From the NCBI GenBank assembly GCA_046760505.1, contig JBHIEG010000010.1, forward strand, positions 5,358 through 69,357: a stretch of DNA of 64,000 nt. The letters run 5' to 3'. Both the position numbers and the translations under genes were made by a program. Numbering within the stretch: the stretch's first letter is position 1; every line of letters begins with the position of its first letter. Source of the DNA: CAYFZR01 sp046760505 [NCBI: Candidatus Hydrothermarchaeota archaeon] (lineage in GTDB: Archaea; CAYFZR01). This document shows, piece after piece, positions 53,372 through 62,678 of the stretch. Under the pieces are notes generated by a model. The model did not search any database and had not been told where the DNA came from. It worked only from the letters and a program-made list of their open reading frames with translations.

Positions 53372-55057
53372 ATGTTGAGTGAAACCATAGAGGCTTGTCT
53401 GGGTTACAGAGAGTGCGATCTAGTGTTAGAAGGACCTGTTTTCAACCCTTATACTCAAAAAATAGAATATGAAAGGTTGGGAGTTTACAGAGGAAAGTTT
53501 GTTGGCTTCTCTAAAGATTTGATGGGAAAGATGCTTGAATTCGATGGAATATTGATTCCTGGATTGATTGATGCACACATCCATATAGAGAGCTCCATGC
53601 TTATACCGAGAGAGTTCGCAAGGGTGGTACTTCCTAGAGGAACTTCTACAGTGGTTTGTGATCCTCACGAGATTGCAAATGTATTAGGAAAAGAAGGAAT
53701 AAATTTTATGATAGATGATTCTAAAGCGACTCCATTAAATTTTTACTTCCTAGCTCCTTCATGCGTTCCCTCCAGTAATCTGGAAACATCTGGAGCAAAA
53801 ATTGATTCTAAAGATATCGAGGAAATTCTTGAACTGAAGGAAATTATAGGTCTTGGGGAGGTAATGAATTTTCCTGCTGTAATAGAAAGAGAGCCTGAAA
53901 TTTTGAGAAAAATAGGAATATCAAAAGAAAAGATAATCGAAGGTCATTGTCCGGGATTGAAAGGTAAAGAACTGAATGCATACTTATCAACTGGTATAAT
54001 TTCAGATCACGAATGCTCCGATAAGGACGAAGCCATTGAAAAACTGAAGAGAGGCATTTATCTCATGATTAGAGAAGGTACTGCCTCAAAGAACCTCCAT
54101 GACTTGGCTGAAGTTATTAAAGAGGTTTGTGGTAGAAGATGCATTCTCGTATCAGATGATAGAGATCCAATAGACCTCAAGAGAGAAGGGCATGTAGACC
54201 ATCTCGTAAGGCGTGCAATTGAAGAAGGAATAGATCCTGAGATAGCAGTTACGCTTGTTACTCTTAACCCAAGTGAATATTTAAGACTAAAAATATTTTC
54301 TCCCGGGAGTAATGCAGATTTTGTTATAGTAGACTCCCTTGATGATTTTAATGTTATGTTTAACATAGTAAATGGGGAAGTTGTAAGTGAAAAAGGAATT
54401 TTAAAAATTGATATTCCGGAATACAAAGGAATACACAAAGATACGATGAATTTAGGCGAAATATCATCTAAAGACTTTTTATTGAGAACTGACAAAGAAA
54501 ATACTCGTGTAAAAGTAATTGAAATAGTAGAAGGACAGATATTCACCAGAAAAAGAGTTTTTCCAATGGAAGGTAAAGAACTATCCTCGGATACAGAAAG
54601 AGACATCCTGAAGATAGCAGTTGTAGAAAGACACAAAAATTCTGGAAGGATATCAAAAGGATTCGTACACGGATTTAATTTAAAAAAAGGAGCTATAGCA
54701 TCAAGCATTTCCCACGATTCCCACAACATAATAGCAGTAGGTGTAGAAGATGATTCAATTGCAAAAGCTGTTAATGAAGTCAAAAGAATGAAGGGAGGAA
54801 TATCCTGCGTTTTAGAGGGAAAAACGATTTCATTAGCCCTTCCTGTAGGTGGTTTGATGAGTAACAGGCCTGTTGAATATGTATCAAGCAATTTGGAAAA
54901 GATAAATGAAACAATTAGAAATATGGGTTGCAACCTGAGAAACCCTGTCATGACACTATCTTTCTTGGCTTTGCCTGTGATACCTGAATTGAAAATTACA
55001 GACTACGGACTGGTAGAGAACTTTAAAGTAGTTGATTTGGAGGAAAGTGATGAATAA
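53372..55057 (+). CDS. ade: adenine deaminase
   Basis: Converts adenine to hypoxanthine. An amidohydrolase of ~561 aa with metal motif GLIDAHIHIESS, TSTVVCDPHEIANV, EGHCPGLKG, and the C-terminal domain SISHDSHNIIAVGV...GGISCVLEGKTISLALPVGGLMS typical of AdeC. I chose ATG 53372 after GGTG. It overlaps the NTPase gene by 8 bp. Confidence 0.95.
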   Translation: MLSETIEACLGYRECDLVLEGPVFNPYTQKIEYERLGVYRGKFVGFSKDLMGKMLEFDGILIPGLIDAHIHIESSMLIPREFARVVLPRGTSTVVCDPHEIANVLGKEGINFMIDDSKATPLNFYFLAPSCVPSSNLETSGAKIDSKDIEEILELKEIIGLGEVMNFPAVIEREPEILRKIGISKEKIIEGHCPGLKGKELNAYLSTGIISDHECSDKDEAIEKLKRGIYLMIREGTASKNLHDLAEVIKEVCGRRCILVSDDRDPIDLKREGHVDHLVRRAIEEGIDPEIAVTLVTLNPSEYLRLKIFSPGSNADFVIVDSLDDFNVMFNIVNGEVVSEKGILKIDIPEYKGIHKDTMNLGEISSKDFLLRTDKENTRVKVIEIVEGQIFTRKRVFPMEGKELSSDTERDILKIAVVERHKNSGRISKGFVHGFNLKKGAIASSISHDSHNIIAVGVEDDSIAKAVNEVKRMKGGISCVLEGKTISLALPVGGLMSNRPVEYVSSNLEKINETIRNMGCNLRNPVMTLSFLALPVIPELKITDYGLVENFKVVDLEESDE

Positions 55058-55604
55058 TATTCTTCTCACCGGAAAACCAAGAGTAGGTAAATCAACCGTG
55101 TGTAAAAAGGTGATATCGTACCTAGAAAAGAAAGGCGTCGTAGCAGGACTTCTCACGGAAGAGATAAGAGAAAAAAACGAAAGAAAAGGATTTAGAATAA
55201 TAAGCATTAAAACTAAGGAGACAGGAATACTTTCACATGTAAACATCAAGGAAGGTCCTAGAGTAGGAAAATACGGTATTAATTTATCTGATTTAGAAAA
55301 TATAGGTGTTTCAGCAATAGAAGATGCTTTAGAATCTGATTTTGCAGTTATTGATGAGATCGGACCTATGGAGTTATATAGTATAAGATTTAAAGATGCT
55401 GTGAGACTTATATTAGATAGCGATGTTCCTACCTTAGCAACAATACATTTAAAGTCGAGAGATCCTTTTGTTAAGTACGTTAAGGAAAGAAAAGACTGCG
55501 AACTGATTTATATTACATATCAGAATAGGGATAAACTACCGATGATCATTTCAAACAAGTTAGAGGTGTTTGCAAATGAAAGGCGTAATCATAAATTACT
55601 GTAG
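55050..55604 (+). CDS. THEP1-family nucleoside-triphosphatase
   Basis: A 184-aa P-loop NTPase of the THEP1/NTPCR family: Walker A GKPRVGKST, GLLTEEIREK, IDEIGPMEL (Walker B) and ATIHLKSRDP. Broad NTP or dNTP hydrolysis is known for the family. ATG 55050 follows GGAGGAAAGTG. It overlaps the L35Ae gene by 29 bp. Confidence 0.9.
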   Translation: MNNILLTGKPRVGKSTVCKKVISYLEKKGVVAGLLTEEIREKNERKGFRIISIKTKETGILSHVNIKEGPRVGKYGINLSDLENIGVSAIEDALESDFAVIDEIGPMELYSIRFKDAVRLILDSDVPTLATIHLKSRDPFVKYVKERKDCELIYITYQNRDKLPMIISNKLEVFANERRNHKLL

Positions 55605-55833
55605 ATCTAGAAAAAGACAATCAAACAGAACCATGGTAGCGAGATTTGAGGGTATAAACGATTATTCAGAGGCTAGCAGACTAATAGGAAAAGAAATTAA
55701 ATGGAAAAATCCCGCAGGAAGAGAAATCAGGGGAAAAATAATTGACGTCCATGGAACTAATGGTCAAGTAAAAGTCAGATTCAATAAGGGATTGCCTGGA
55801 CAAGCCATAGGAACAGAAATATCACTTAAATAA
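55576..55833 (+). CDS. rpl35ae: ribosomal protein L35Ae (eL33)
   Basis: An archaeal/eukaryotic large-subunit protein of 85 aa: CRSRKRQSNRTMVARFEG, GKEIKWKNPAGREIRGKI, HGTNGQVKVRF and KGLPGQAIG. ATG 55576 sits after GAGGTG inside the end of the NTPase gene. Confidence 0.93.
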   Translation: MKGVIINYCRSRKRQSNRTMVARFEGINDYSEASRLIGKEIKWKNPAGREIRGKIIDVHGTNGQVKVRFNKGLPGQAIGTEISLK

Positions 55834-55886
55834 ACGATCATAATTTCATAACAAGTTCTATAATAAAATTTTAAATAGGTTCTCAA

Positions 55887-56996
55887 ATGAGTCACTCTCT
55901 GAAAATTGTTAGAGAAGGGTTGACTGAATTCTTCGTTCCAGATGATAAGGGAAAGGTTTTCTTCAACCCTGTTATGTCTTTGAGCAGGGATATATCAGTT
56001 TTAGTCGTGAAAAGCGCAAAAATAAAAGATTTCGTAGATGTTCTGGGAGCCACTGGAGCTAGAGGTCTTAGGATAGCCAAAGAAACTAGTGTAGATGAAG
56101 TCATCATAAACGACCTAAACAGAGATGCGTACAATTTGATCAAGCAAAACATAAAACATCTAAAACTAAAAAATGCGGTGGCAGAAAATAAGGAAGCGAA
56201 CCTTTTACTTTCCGAAATAGCATTCCATGGAAAAAAAGGAATGATTGATATTGATCCCTTCGGATCCCCCGTATACTTTCTGGAGAATGGTGTTAGGGCA
56301 GTTAGCAAAAGGGGAATAATTGGTTTCACCGCTACCGATACCGCTCCTCTTTGCGGGGTTTACGATAAAGCCTGCTTTAGAAAATACAACGCTCACTCCC
56401 TAAGGGTGGATTACTGCCACGAAGTAGGATTGAGAATCCTTATCGCTACCGCTATGAGAATAGCAGGAAGACACGAACTCTCCTTTACTCCAATTTTCTC
56501 CCATTCTACAGATCATTACTTTAGGGTTTATGGTCTCTTAAGAAAAGGAATTTCTCTGGTAGATAGAATTTTTAAACAGATAGGTTACCTGAACCACTGT
56601 GATTGTGGAAAGAGAGAATTAGGCGAGTATAAAGAAAAATGCGGGTGTGGAAAGAAATATTTGCATGCGGGACCTCTCTGGACAGGGAAGTTATACGATA
56701 ATGATTTTTTTGAAGAAATTTTTGAGAAAATAAGAACAACACATATTAATTTAAAGACTAAGAGGTTGTTAGAAAGAATTAAAGATGAAATAGAGGCACC
56801 ACCCTTGTACTTTAATGTTCACAAGATATGCAAGAGCATGGGGATTTCATCGCCTCCTATGGAATACTTGATAGAAAAGTTGAGAGAAGAATCTTATATA
56901 GCAACAAGAACCCACTTCTCGCCGTTAGCAGTTAAAACCGATGCAAGTATTGATAAAATCAAAGAAATCTTGAGAGCCTATAACCTTTCCCAATAA
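55887..56996 (+). CDS. trm1: tRNA (guanine26-N2)-dimethyltransferase Trm1
   Basis: Dimethylates G26 of tRNA. The 369-aa protein has the N-terminal EGLTEFFVPD, FFNPVMSLSRDISV, the SAM motif DVLGATGARGLR, DIDPFGSPVYF, TATDTAPLCG, and a C-terminal zinc-binding CDCG...CGCG. Its 3' end overlaps the convergent rrmJ gene by 38 bp. Confidence 0.95.
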   Translation: MSHSLKIVREGLTEFFVPDDKGKVFFNPVMSLSRDISVLVVKSAKIKDFVDVLGATGARGLRIAKETSVDEVIINDLNRDAYNLIKQNIKHLKLKNAVAENKEANLLLSEIAFHGKKGMIDIDPFGSPVYFLENGVRAVSKRGIIGFTATDTAPLCGVYDKACFRKYNAHSLRVDYCHEVGLRILIATAMRIAGRHELSFTPIFSHSTDHYFRVYGLLRKGISLVDRIFKQIGYLNHCDCGKRELGEYKEKCGCGKKYLHAGPLWTGKLYDNDFFEEIFEKIRTTHINLKTKRLLERIKDEIEAPPLYFNVHKICKSMGISSPPMEYLIEKLREESYIATRTHFSPLAVKTDASIDKIKEILRAYNLSQ

Positions 56997-57573
56997 AATA
57001 AATCTCGGAAGATCTTTTTCTTGAAGCCTTTGGCTTATGAACCTTAACGAAAGAAAACATGTCTTTCATTCTGTCTTCTATTAAATCTAACATGTCTCCA
57101 TGAAATGCCTTAGCGACCAATCTACCTTCGACCTTTAATAACTCATTCGCTATATCTAAAGCCTTTTCAACAAGATATACGGAGCGAGCATGATCCAAAC
57201 TCCAGTTTCCACTGATGTTCGGGGAAGCATCTGAGAGTATCACATCCACACCTTCGGGAAAATAATTTTTTAAAGAATCAATTATTTCTGGATGTGTTAT
57301 ATCTCCTATCATTGTTTTTACATTTTTTATTGGTTTTACATTCACTAAATCCACTCCCAAAACCTTTCCATTAGGACCCACTTCCCTTTTGGCTACCTGA
57401 AGCCAGCCTCCTGGAGCACATCCCAGATCTATAACGAAATCTCCTCGTTTAAAAATCCTGTATCTCTTATTTATTTGCAAGAGTTTGAAGGCAGCTCTAC
57501 TTCTGTAACCTTCTTTTTTTGCTTCCTTGTAGTAAAAATCTTTTTTTCTTTCTTTTATCCATCTTTTTTTCAA
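56959..57573 (-). CDS. rlmE: 23S rRNA uridine-2'-O-methyltransferase (RrmJ/FtsJ family)
   Basis: A 204-aa FtsJ-fold methyltransferase with the SAM loop DLGCAPGGWLQVA. The K-D-K-E tetrad is visible in KKEGYRSRAAFKL, LSDASPN, VAKAFHG and KRSSEIYFI. Its C-terminal codons overlap the end of trm1 on the opposite strand by 38 bp. Confidence 0.94.
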   Translation of the reverse strand: MKKRWIKERKKDFYYKEAKKEGYRSRAAFKLLQINKRYRIFKRGDFVIDLGCAPGGWLQVAKREVGPNGKVLGVDLVNVKPIKNVKTMIGDITHPEIIDSLKNYFPEGVDVILSDASPNISGNWSLDHARSVYLVEKALDIANELLKVEGRLVAKAFHGDMLDLIEDRMKDMFSFVKVHKPKASRKRSSEIYFIGKGYRLSRFL

Positions 57574-57647
57574 ACAAACCCCATAAATATTGATAAAGAT
57601 TTACGTTATAAAATTGATGTTACTTTTTCGTTTAAAAATCACGATCA

Positions 57648-58574
57648 TCAGGGTATAACATCTATATCCAGTTTTTCGGCTAACTCCTTATACCTGTTTC
57701 TTATTGTAACCTCTGTAACTCCCGCTACCTCCGCTACCTCTCTTTGAGTTTGTCTCTCTCCCAGTAGAACGCTTGCGATATAGATAGCGGCTGCAGCAAC
57801 TCCGGTAGGGCCCCTTCCTGATGTTAAATCTTTTTTTGTGGCAAGGTCAATTATTTCTATGGCCTTGGAGTGTACCTCACCCGAAAGATTGAGCTCGCTG
57901 GCAAATCTCGCAACATAATCCTTTGGGTTTGTGGGCATGAGTCTCAGGTTAAGTTCTCTAGAAATAAAACGATATGTTCGTCCAATTTCTTTCTTGTCAA
58001 CCCTTACAACGTTTGCTATTTCGTCCAATGTCCTAGGTACCTTGCACTGCCTACAAGCAGCATAAAGGGATGCAGCAACAACGCCTTCAATGGATCTTCC
58101 TCGAATGAGACCTTTTTTGACCGCTCTTCTATAAATAACAGCGGCGGTTTCTTTTATGTTTCTAGGAATACCCATGTGCGAGGAGGATCGCTCTAACTCA
58201 GATAGAGCCAGTGCGAGATTTCTTTCTGTAGCGTTCGATACCCTTATCCTCCTCTGCCACTTTCTTAACCTGTATAGTTGCGCTCTTCTCCCCGGAGAAA
58301 TGTCTTTTCCATAACTATCTTTGTCGTGCCAGTCTATCATTGTTGACAGGCCCTTATCATGAATTGTGTAAGTCATCGGAGCGCCGACCCTGCTTCTCTT
58401 AAACTTCTGGTCCTGATCGAAGGCTCGCCATTCAGGCCCTGTATCAATCATCTTATCGTATATAACGAGTCCACAATCGTTACAAACTACCTCAGCCCTC
58501 TCATAATCGTTCATCAACTTGGTTCCACCACATTCTGGGCAAACAGTTTCAGCGGGATCTTTTTTTCTGGGCAC
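57648..58574 (-). CDS. tfb: transcription initiation factor B
   Basis: Recruits RNA polymerase to TBP-bound TATA boxes. The 308-aa protein has an N-terminal zinc ribbon (CPEC...CNDC), B-finger region, and two cyclin-like repeats (~115-200, ~210-300), with an HTH at the C terminus. GTG 58574 overlaps the gar1 gene by 26 bp. Confidence 0.96.
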   Translation of the reverse strand: MPRKKDPAETVCPECGGTKLMNDYERAEVVCNDCGLVIYDKMIDTGPEWRAFDQDQKFKRSRVGAPMTYTIHDKGLSTMIDWHDKDSYGKDISPGRRAQLYRLRKWQRRIRVSNATERNLALALSELERSSSHMGIPRNIKETAAVIYRRAVKKGLIRGRSIEGVVAASLYAACRQCKVPRTLDEIANVVRVDKKEIGRTYRFISRELNLRLMPTNPKDYVARFASELNLSGEVHSKAIEIIDLATKKDLTSGRGPTGVAAAAIYIASVLLGERQTQREVAEVAGVTEVTIRNRYKELAEKLDIDVIP

Positions 58575-58827
58575 CTTTACTCCTCCTTTTTCTGTTCAAA
58601 ATATATAACGTAGAGCCTACCAAACTCTTCATCCCTTGCGAATTAACTTTCTTGTCCGGGACGATCGATACATACGGGCTGTTTACGGGTCCAAATACGT
58701 CTAAAACTCTTCCAACTATTTCCCTATTTTCTGACAAAACGGTGCTGCCGATTTTAGGCAAGAAATTGGTCCTTGCGATTAGGTGGTTTTGAGGAGAAAT
58801 GTGTGAAACTTTACCTAACTTCCGCAA
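58549..58827 (-). CDS. gar1: H/ACA RNP protein Gar1
   Basis: A 92-aa core protein of pseudouridylation guide RNPs: [44 protein letters not shown], and a basic C-terminal tail. Gar1 next to TFB is a classical archaeal arrangement. TTG 58827 follows GGAGATGG. Confidence 0.9.
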   Translation of the reverse strand: MRKLGKVSHISPQNHLIARTNFLPKIGSTVLSENREIVGRVLDVFGPVNSPYVSIVPDKKVNSQGMKSLVGSTLYILNRKRRSKGAQKKRSR

Positions 58828-58932
58828 GGAACCATCTCCTGATCATAATAGAAAGATTTAAATATTAGAATGTCTTCTCAGATATAAACCTTACTATTTT
58901 TTCTATATAATGTTTATGTTTTTATATTTATC

Positions 58933-59712
58933 CTAAACCTTAAGTAATTTGATTCTTTTTGAGATATCTCTGTCCATTAAACACAGACCCTCTTCTGAGA
59001 AGTCAGAGTGAATCTTAAATAAGGCGTTTTTGAGATCTTCACCGTATCCATTTTTCCTTGCAATCGAGTCCGCAAGAATTTCGATTTCATTCAGGCATTT
59101 TTTCTTAAGAAAATGGAGCAGCGGTATCATCGGTGAAAATCGACCTATCACTGAGAGTATCAAATGAAATATTCCTCCCCAAGATTTTATATGCGCTAAC
59201 TCGTGGGCTATAACCGCGTTAATTTCATTTCTTTCCAATGACTCTAAGAGTCCTAACGAGATGGCAATCTTTGGTTTTCTTATGCCAAATACGAATGCAT
59301 TTTTCTTCCCGGAGTCGATTACCTTAGCTGTTGGAGATTTTATCCCCAGTTTTCTGGAAACAGTGTCTACCATTCTTTGAATTTCCTCGTGGTGTATAAA
59401 TTTACTCTCGTCTTTTCTCAATAAAACCAGAGATAATAACGGTGTCAAAAGACCTAAAATAAGGAGAAACTTAAATATCATGCTCAGATAATTCGAAATG
59501 TTACAGAGGTTGCAGATAAACCACAAGAAAAAGAACACATCAAACAACAGTATTACTGATATGCCAATGAGGGAGAAAATACGAATGTATGAGCCTTCTC
59601 TTCTATCTGTTGCGAAAAATAGCCCTAATGCCCCCATTAGGAGTAGTGATGCCTTCAAAAATTTAGGATCATACAGGCAACTCGTCAAGCAGCAGGTAAA
59701 TTCTGCAAACAT
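58933..59712 (-). CDS. M48/M56-type membrane metallopeptidase (BlaR1-like without sensor)
   Basis: A 259-aa protein with three or four N-terminal hydrophobic helices (~20-100), then a zinc protease domain (KLGIKSPTAKVIDSGKKNAFVFG, HELAH ~170-174, EIEILADSIA). It is encoded directly after a BlaI-type repressor, like bacterial blaI-blaR1, but lacks a penicillin-sensor domain. It probably cleaves the repressor or membrane proteins under stress (inference). Confidence 0.8.
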   Translation of the reverse strand: MFAEFTCCLTSCLYDPKFLKASLLLMGALGLFFATDRREGSYIRIFSLIGISVILLFDVFFFLWFICNLCNISNYLSMIFKFLLILGLLTPLLSLVLLRKDESKFIHHEEIQRMVDTVSRKLGIKSPTAKVIDSGKKNAFVFGIRKPKIAISLGLLESLERNEINAVIAHELAHIKSWGGIFHLILSVIGRFSPMIPLLHFLKKKCLNEIEILADSIARKNGYGEDLKNALFKIHSDFSEEGLCLMDRDISKRIKLLKV

Positions 59713-60081
59713 CTATATCCTCTTTTCTTTCTCAGATAAGTATGCTATGGTCGACTCCTTGAAGTTTTGGAGTAGGTGATCCAAGACAGATTTCACTATG
59801 CTCTTTTCTACCTCTTTTTTATTTTTTGTGGGCCAGTACGTGTAGCGAAGTCCCCCTTTTCCCCTGTCTATCTTTCGATCAACGAACCCTTTTTCGTATA
59901 ACTTATCAAGGGTCATTGCCACGGTTGGTTGTGTTATGTCTCTTTTTTTCTTTATTTCTTTGAATACGTCCCTTGAGCCTACTTCACCCTTTTCCCAGAC
60001 GATTTCCATGATTTCTGTCTCTAAAGGTCCTAATATGGATTGTAATCCCTCTTTTCCCAAGTTTATTGAATCTATTTTCAT
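59713..60081 (-). CDS. BlaI/MecI-family winged-helix repressor
   Basis: A 122-aa penicillinase-repressor-type regulator: LGPLETEIMEIVWEKGEVGSRDVF, TQPTVAMTLDKLYEKGFVDRKIDRGKGGLRYTYWP. The metallopeptidase gene starts right at its stop (0-1 bp), so repressor and protease form an operon. It would autoregulate until cleaved (by analogy with BlaI). Confidence 0.88.
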   Translation of the reverse strand: MKIDSINLGKEGLQSILGPLETEIMEIVWEKGEVGSRDVFKEIKKKRDITQPTVAMTLDKLYEKGFVDRKIDRGKGGLRYTYWPTKNKKEVEKSIVKSVLDHLLQNFKESTIAYLSEKEKRI

Positions 60082-60255
60082 GAATTACAAATTGTTGTTG
60101 GAAATATAAGAATTTTTCTAAACTTAGATTTCATCTCTAAACAACTAGGAAAAGATCGGAAAGGTTATTAAGAAATTTTGGATATCCTATGCATATTCAT
60201 TTTAACAAAAATTATTGAGGAAAGGATTATATATGAATTAAAGGTAAGAAACTCT

Positions 60256-61278
60256 ATGAAAAGAGAATCGATTCTTTTTGCAATTATTATTGTATCTTTA
60301 TCTAGCGTGTACGCCTTAGATGCTCCATCGAGCCTACCAAAATTTCCCAAGTACAGTGATGTTTACATTGTACCAAACGCCTCTGAAATCTATTCTTCCC
60401 GGTTTTTGGAAAATACGAAAACTCTCATAGTAATTGGAAGTAAATCTCCTGTTTCAGATTATATGGTTGCCAAACAAGTCTCTGAAGAATTAGAATCCCT
60501 GACAAATTTGATTATGCAATTAAATTCTTTGAAGTGTATCGAAATCAAGGCTAGTCCAATAAAAATAGGTAAAAAGTATGAGTTAGACGAAGGAGAAGGA
60601 TTTTACTGGCTTAACGATTATTTTCTTATTTTAAGGGGTGAATACAGAGAAAACAAAAAAGATCCGTGGCAAAGACTTAATATCAGGGTTTTTACAAACC
60701 CTAGATATGGAATAGATGGCTATAAATTAATGGTTAAGGAAAACATAACCTATAAGATTAAACCTCAGATTAAACTTGATGCAGAAATTACTCCTAAGGA
60801 GAAAGCCGAATTTAACTTGATACTCATAGGGGGATCCATCGCGAACAGCCTTACTAAGGAACTGGAAAGCCAACTTCCTATTCCAGTAACAAATGATTAC
60901 CCTGCTCACGGAAAGGGTACCATCCAACTCCTGAGAGATCCCTGGGGAAGCGGAAATGATGTACTGGTTGTAGCCGGGAGTGATAGGGAAAGCACAAGAA
61001 AAGCAGCCTTAGCATTATCGGATATGATATCTTTAAAGAAAACAGAATTAAACAAAAAATTAGCTTCTTTTAAAACTGAAGAAGAAGTCAGAATCGGCAA
61101 ATATAAAATAAAAATAACGGGAGTATCAGAAAAATACGGAGTAATGATTGAAATCATTGAGGATGGAAAAACAGTAGCAAGAGATTTATTAATTCCAACT
61201 TGCGATGAGCGCGAGGGTTTAGTTTACGGTGATATATATGTAGAGGCTGCAAATTTCTTCGTCAGCAATTGCTTGTAA
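60256..61278 (+). CDS. secreted protein with S-layer C-terminal-like domain
   Basis: A ~340-aa protein with signal peptide (ESILFAIIIVSLSSVYA) from ATG 60256. An N-terminal SLPKFPKYSDVYIVPNASE segment precedes a central beta domain. The segment ILIGGSIANSLTKEL...DYPAHGKGTIQLLRDPW...VLVVAGSDRESTRKAALAL resembles S-layer-associated domains in methanogen surface proteins. Likely surface structural or scaffold. The upstream in-frame ATG 60178 would spoil the signal peptide. Confidence 0.65.
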   Translation: MKRESILFAIIIVSLSSVYALDAPSSLPKFPKYSDVYIVPNASEIYSSRFLENTKTLIVIGSKSPVSDYMVAKQVSEELESLTNLIMQLNSLKCIEIKASPIKIGKKYELDEGEGFYWLNDYFLILRGEYRENKKDPWQRLNIRVFTNPRYGIDGYKLMVKENITYKIKPQIKLDAEITPKEKAEFNLILIGGSIANSLTKELESQLPIPVTNDYPAHGKGTIQLLRDPWGSGNDVLVVAGSDRESTRKAALALSDMISLKKTELNKKLASFKTEEEVRIGKYKIKITGVSEKYGVMIEIIEDGKTVARDLLIPTCDEREGLVYGDIYVEAANFFVSNCL

Positions 61279-61353
61279 ATAATCTTTCGTGATTTTTAAT
61301 TCGAATTTCCTTCCAAAGAATGATGTAGGAAAAATTTTTGATAGGTGGGTGTG

Positions 61354-62655
61354 GTGAGACTCCTAGGTTCGATAAATCCTTTTTTCAAAAAGAAGAAAAT
61401 GGAGCTTGAAGGCTACATTGAAACTTCAGAGAATGGGAAAAAAATTGGAATCTGTGGAATAGGAAGTTACGCGGTAATGCAATGTTCTTATTTTATAAGA
61501 GAGGGTTATCTTTACTCAGATTTAACTTCAATTGGTTATGTAGGCGCTTTAGATTCGAATACCGATGTAATCAAGGATGCTGAAGGAGTACTAACCGAAC
61601 TGGAAAGATTCAAGTCACATAAAAAAGCCATATTGGTAAAGACCCCCTCGTACAACACGACATTTTATCGTATAAAAGGAATGAAAGGTCCGAGCATTGG
61701 TTGTCAAGGGGACCCCTATCAAGGACTTCAAGCTCTTAAAGAAAATGGATTGAGCGATTTAGAAAACCTTGTAGAAAAATTAAGAGGGCATGAAAGAGTA
61801 ACAAGAAGTACTGATGCTGAAATTTTTCTCAGAACTCTCTCTGGAGGACATTCTCCAGCAGAATACGCCTTCGGATACTTGATGAGCACAAGGCCAAAGT
61901 ATCTTAGAATAGGTCTGGAGCCTATTCCAAGCAAAATAGGAATGAACATTGAAAACAAAAAAAGGCAGTTTGCTCTTCAGCTAAAATACAACCTAGGCCA
62001 CCTAGATGCCATCATAATGATCGATAACAGAGAAGCAAAAAGAGTAAGACCCCTGATTCACCAAGATCTTTATGCAGTTAGGGGAATTTATGGAGTACTA
62101 ATGGCTAGAAGTTTTATTCGCGATTCACCGGATTTTGGAGACGTTTTTAGGGAGTTGAGAGAAAGAGGAAACGGTATTATAGGAATCTCGGCACAATCCA
62201 TACCCGTACCAAAAGAAAGATCTAAAATACCGCCATTGATTTCAGATAACATCTCTTACGTTTTCAAAGAAGCTGCATCCCAACTTATGAGGTGTAATCC
62301 TGAAAAAATAAGTCAGCACTTCATTCTCGTAGCGGGAGCAATAAGTACGAAAGAATATGAAGAAGCCATCGCAATGGCAGGTCTTCCCAGAAATGCTGAA
62401 CCTCTATTTTCAGGTATGAAACTGATGGACTTTGATAATCCTGAGGTAGAGGTAATAAATATAATTGATTTTTGGACTGTGAAAGGGTCAATAGACGCTA
62501 TTAACTCATTCTACGGATTAGAAGAAGAAACAAATGAGATTCTTCCCAGCGATGTAATGGAAAACTATGCCGAAGAAGCCGAAGAAATCGCTGAAAAGGT
62601 TGCCCACCTGCTTGGAGTTGATCTGAATGAACTAATGGGGAAAACGATATTTTAA
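61354..62655 (+). CDS. highly divergent tubulin/FtsZ-superfamily protein
   Basis: No family name applies. The order of elements in this 433-aa protein matches FtsZ/CetZ. They are a Gly-rich N-terminal loop IGICGIGSYAV (~31-41), SNTD (~68-71), GDPYQGLQAL (~119-128; FtsZ: GDPELGYQAA), a signature-position LSGGHSPAEY (~162-171) instead of GGGTGSG, LGHLDAIIMIDNRE (~214-227), and a T7-like SPDFGDVFREL (~258-268; FtsZ: NLDFADVR). A C-terminal domain like the FtsZ beta-sheet domain follows. GTP hydrolysis may be lost. GTG 61354 follows AGGTGG; GTG 61345 is an alternative. A helical C-terminal tail ends in the motif GKTIF. Confidence 0.6.
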   Translation: MRLLGSINPFFKKKKMELEGYIETSENGKKIGICGIGSYAVMQCSYFIREGYLYSDLTSIGYVGALDSNTDVIKDAEGVLTELERFKSHKKAILVKTPSYNTTFYRIKGMKGPSIGCQGDPYQGLQALKENGLSDLENLVEKLRGHERVTRSTDAEIFLRTLSGGHSPAEYAFGYLMSTRPKYLRIGLEPIPSKIGMNIENKKRQFALQLKYNLGHLDAIIMIDNREAKRVRPLIHQDLYAVRGIYGVLMARSFIRDSPDFGDVFRELRERGNGIIGISAQSIPVPKERSKIPPLISDNISYVFKEAASQLMRCNPEKISQHFILVAGAISTKEYEEAIAMAGLPRNAEPLFSGMKLMDFDNPEVEVINIIDFWTVKGSIDAINSFYGLEEETNEILPSDVMENYAEEAEEIAEKVAHLLGVDLNELMGKTIF

Positions 62656-62678
62656 GTGAGGTTCAATTTAAAATTGAG

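Noticed and set aside
54058-54951. 297-codon open frame antisense to adenine deaminase
   Set aside because: Low-complexity Ser/Leu/Phe-rich translation typical of the reverse strand of an AT-rich gene; the sense frame is an unambiguous amidohydrolase.
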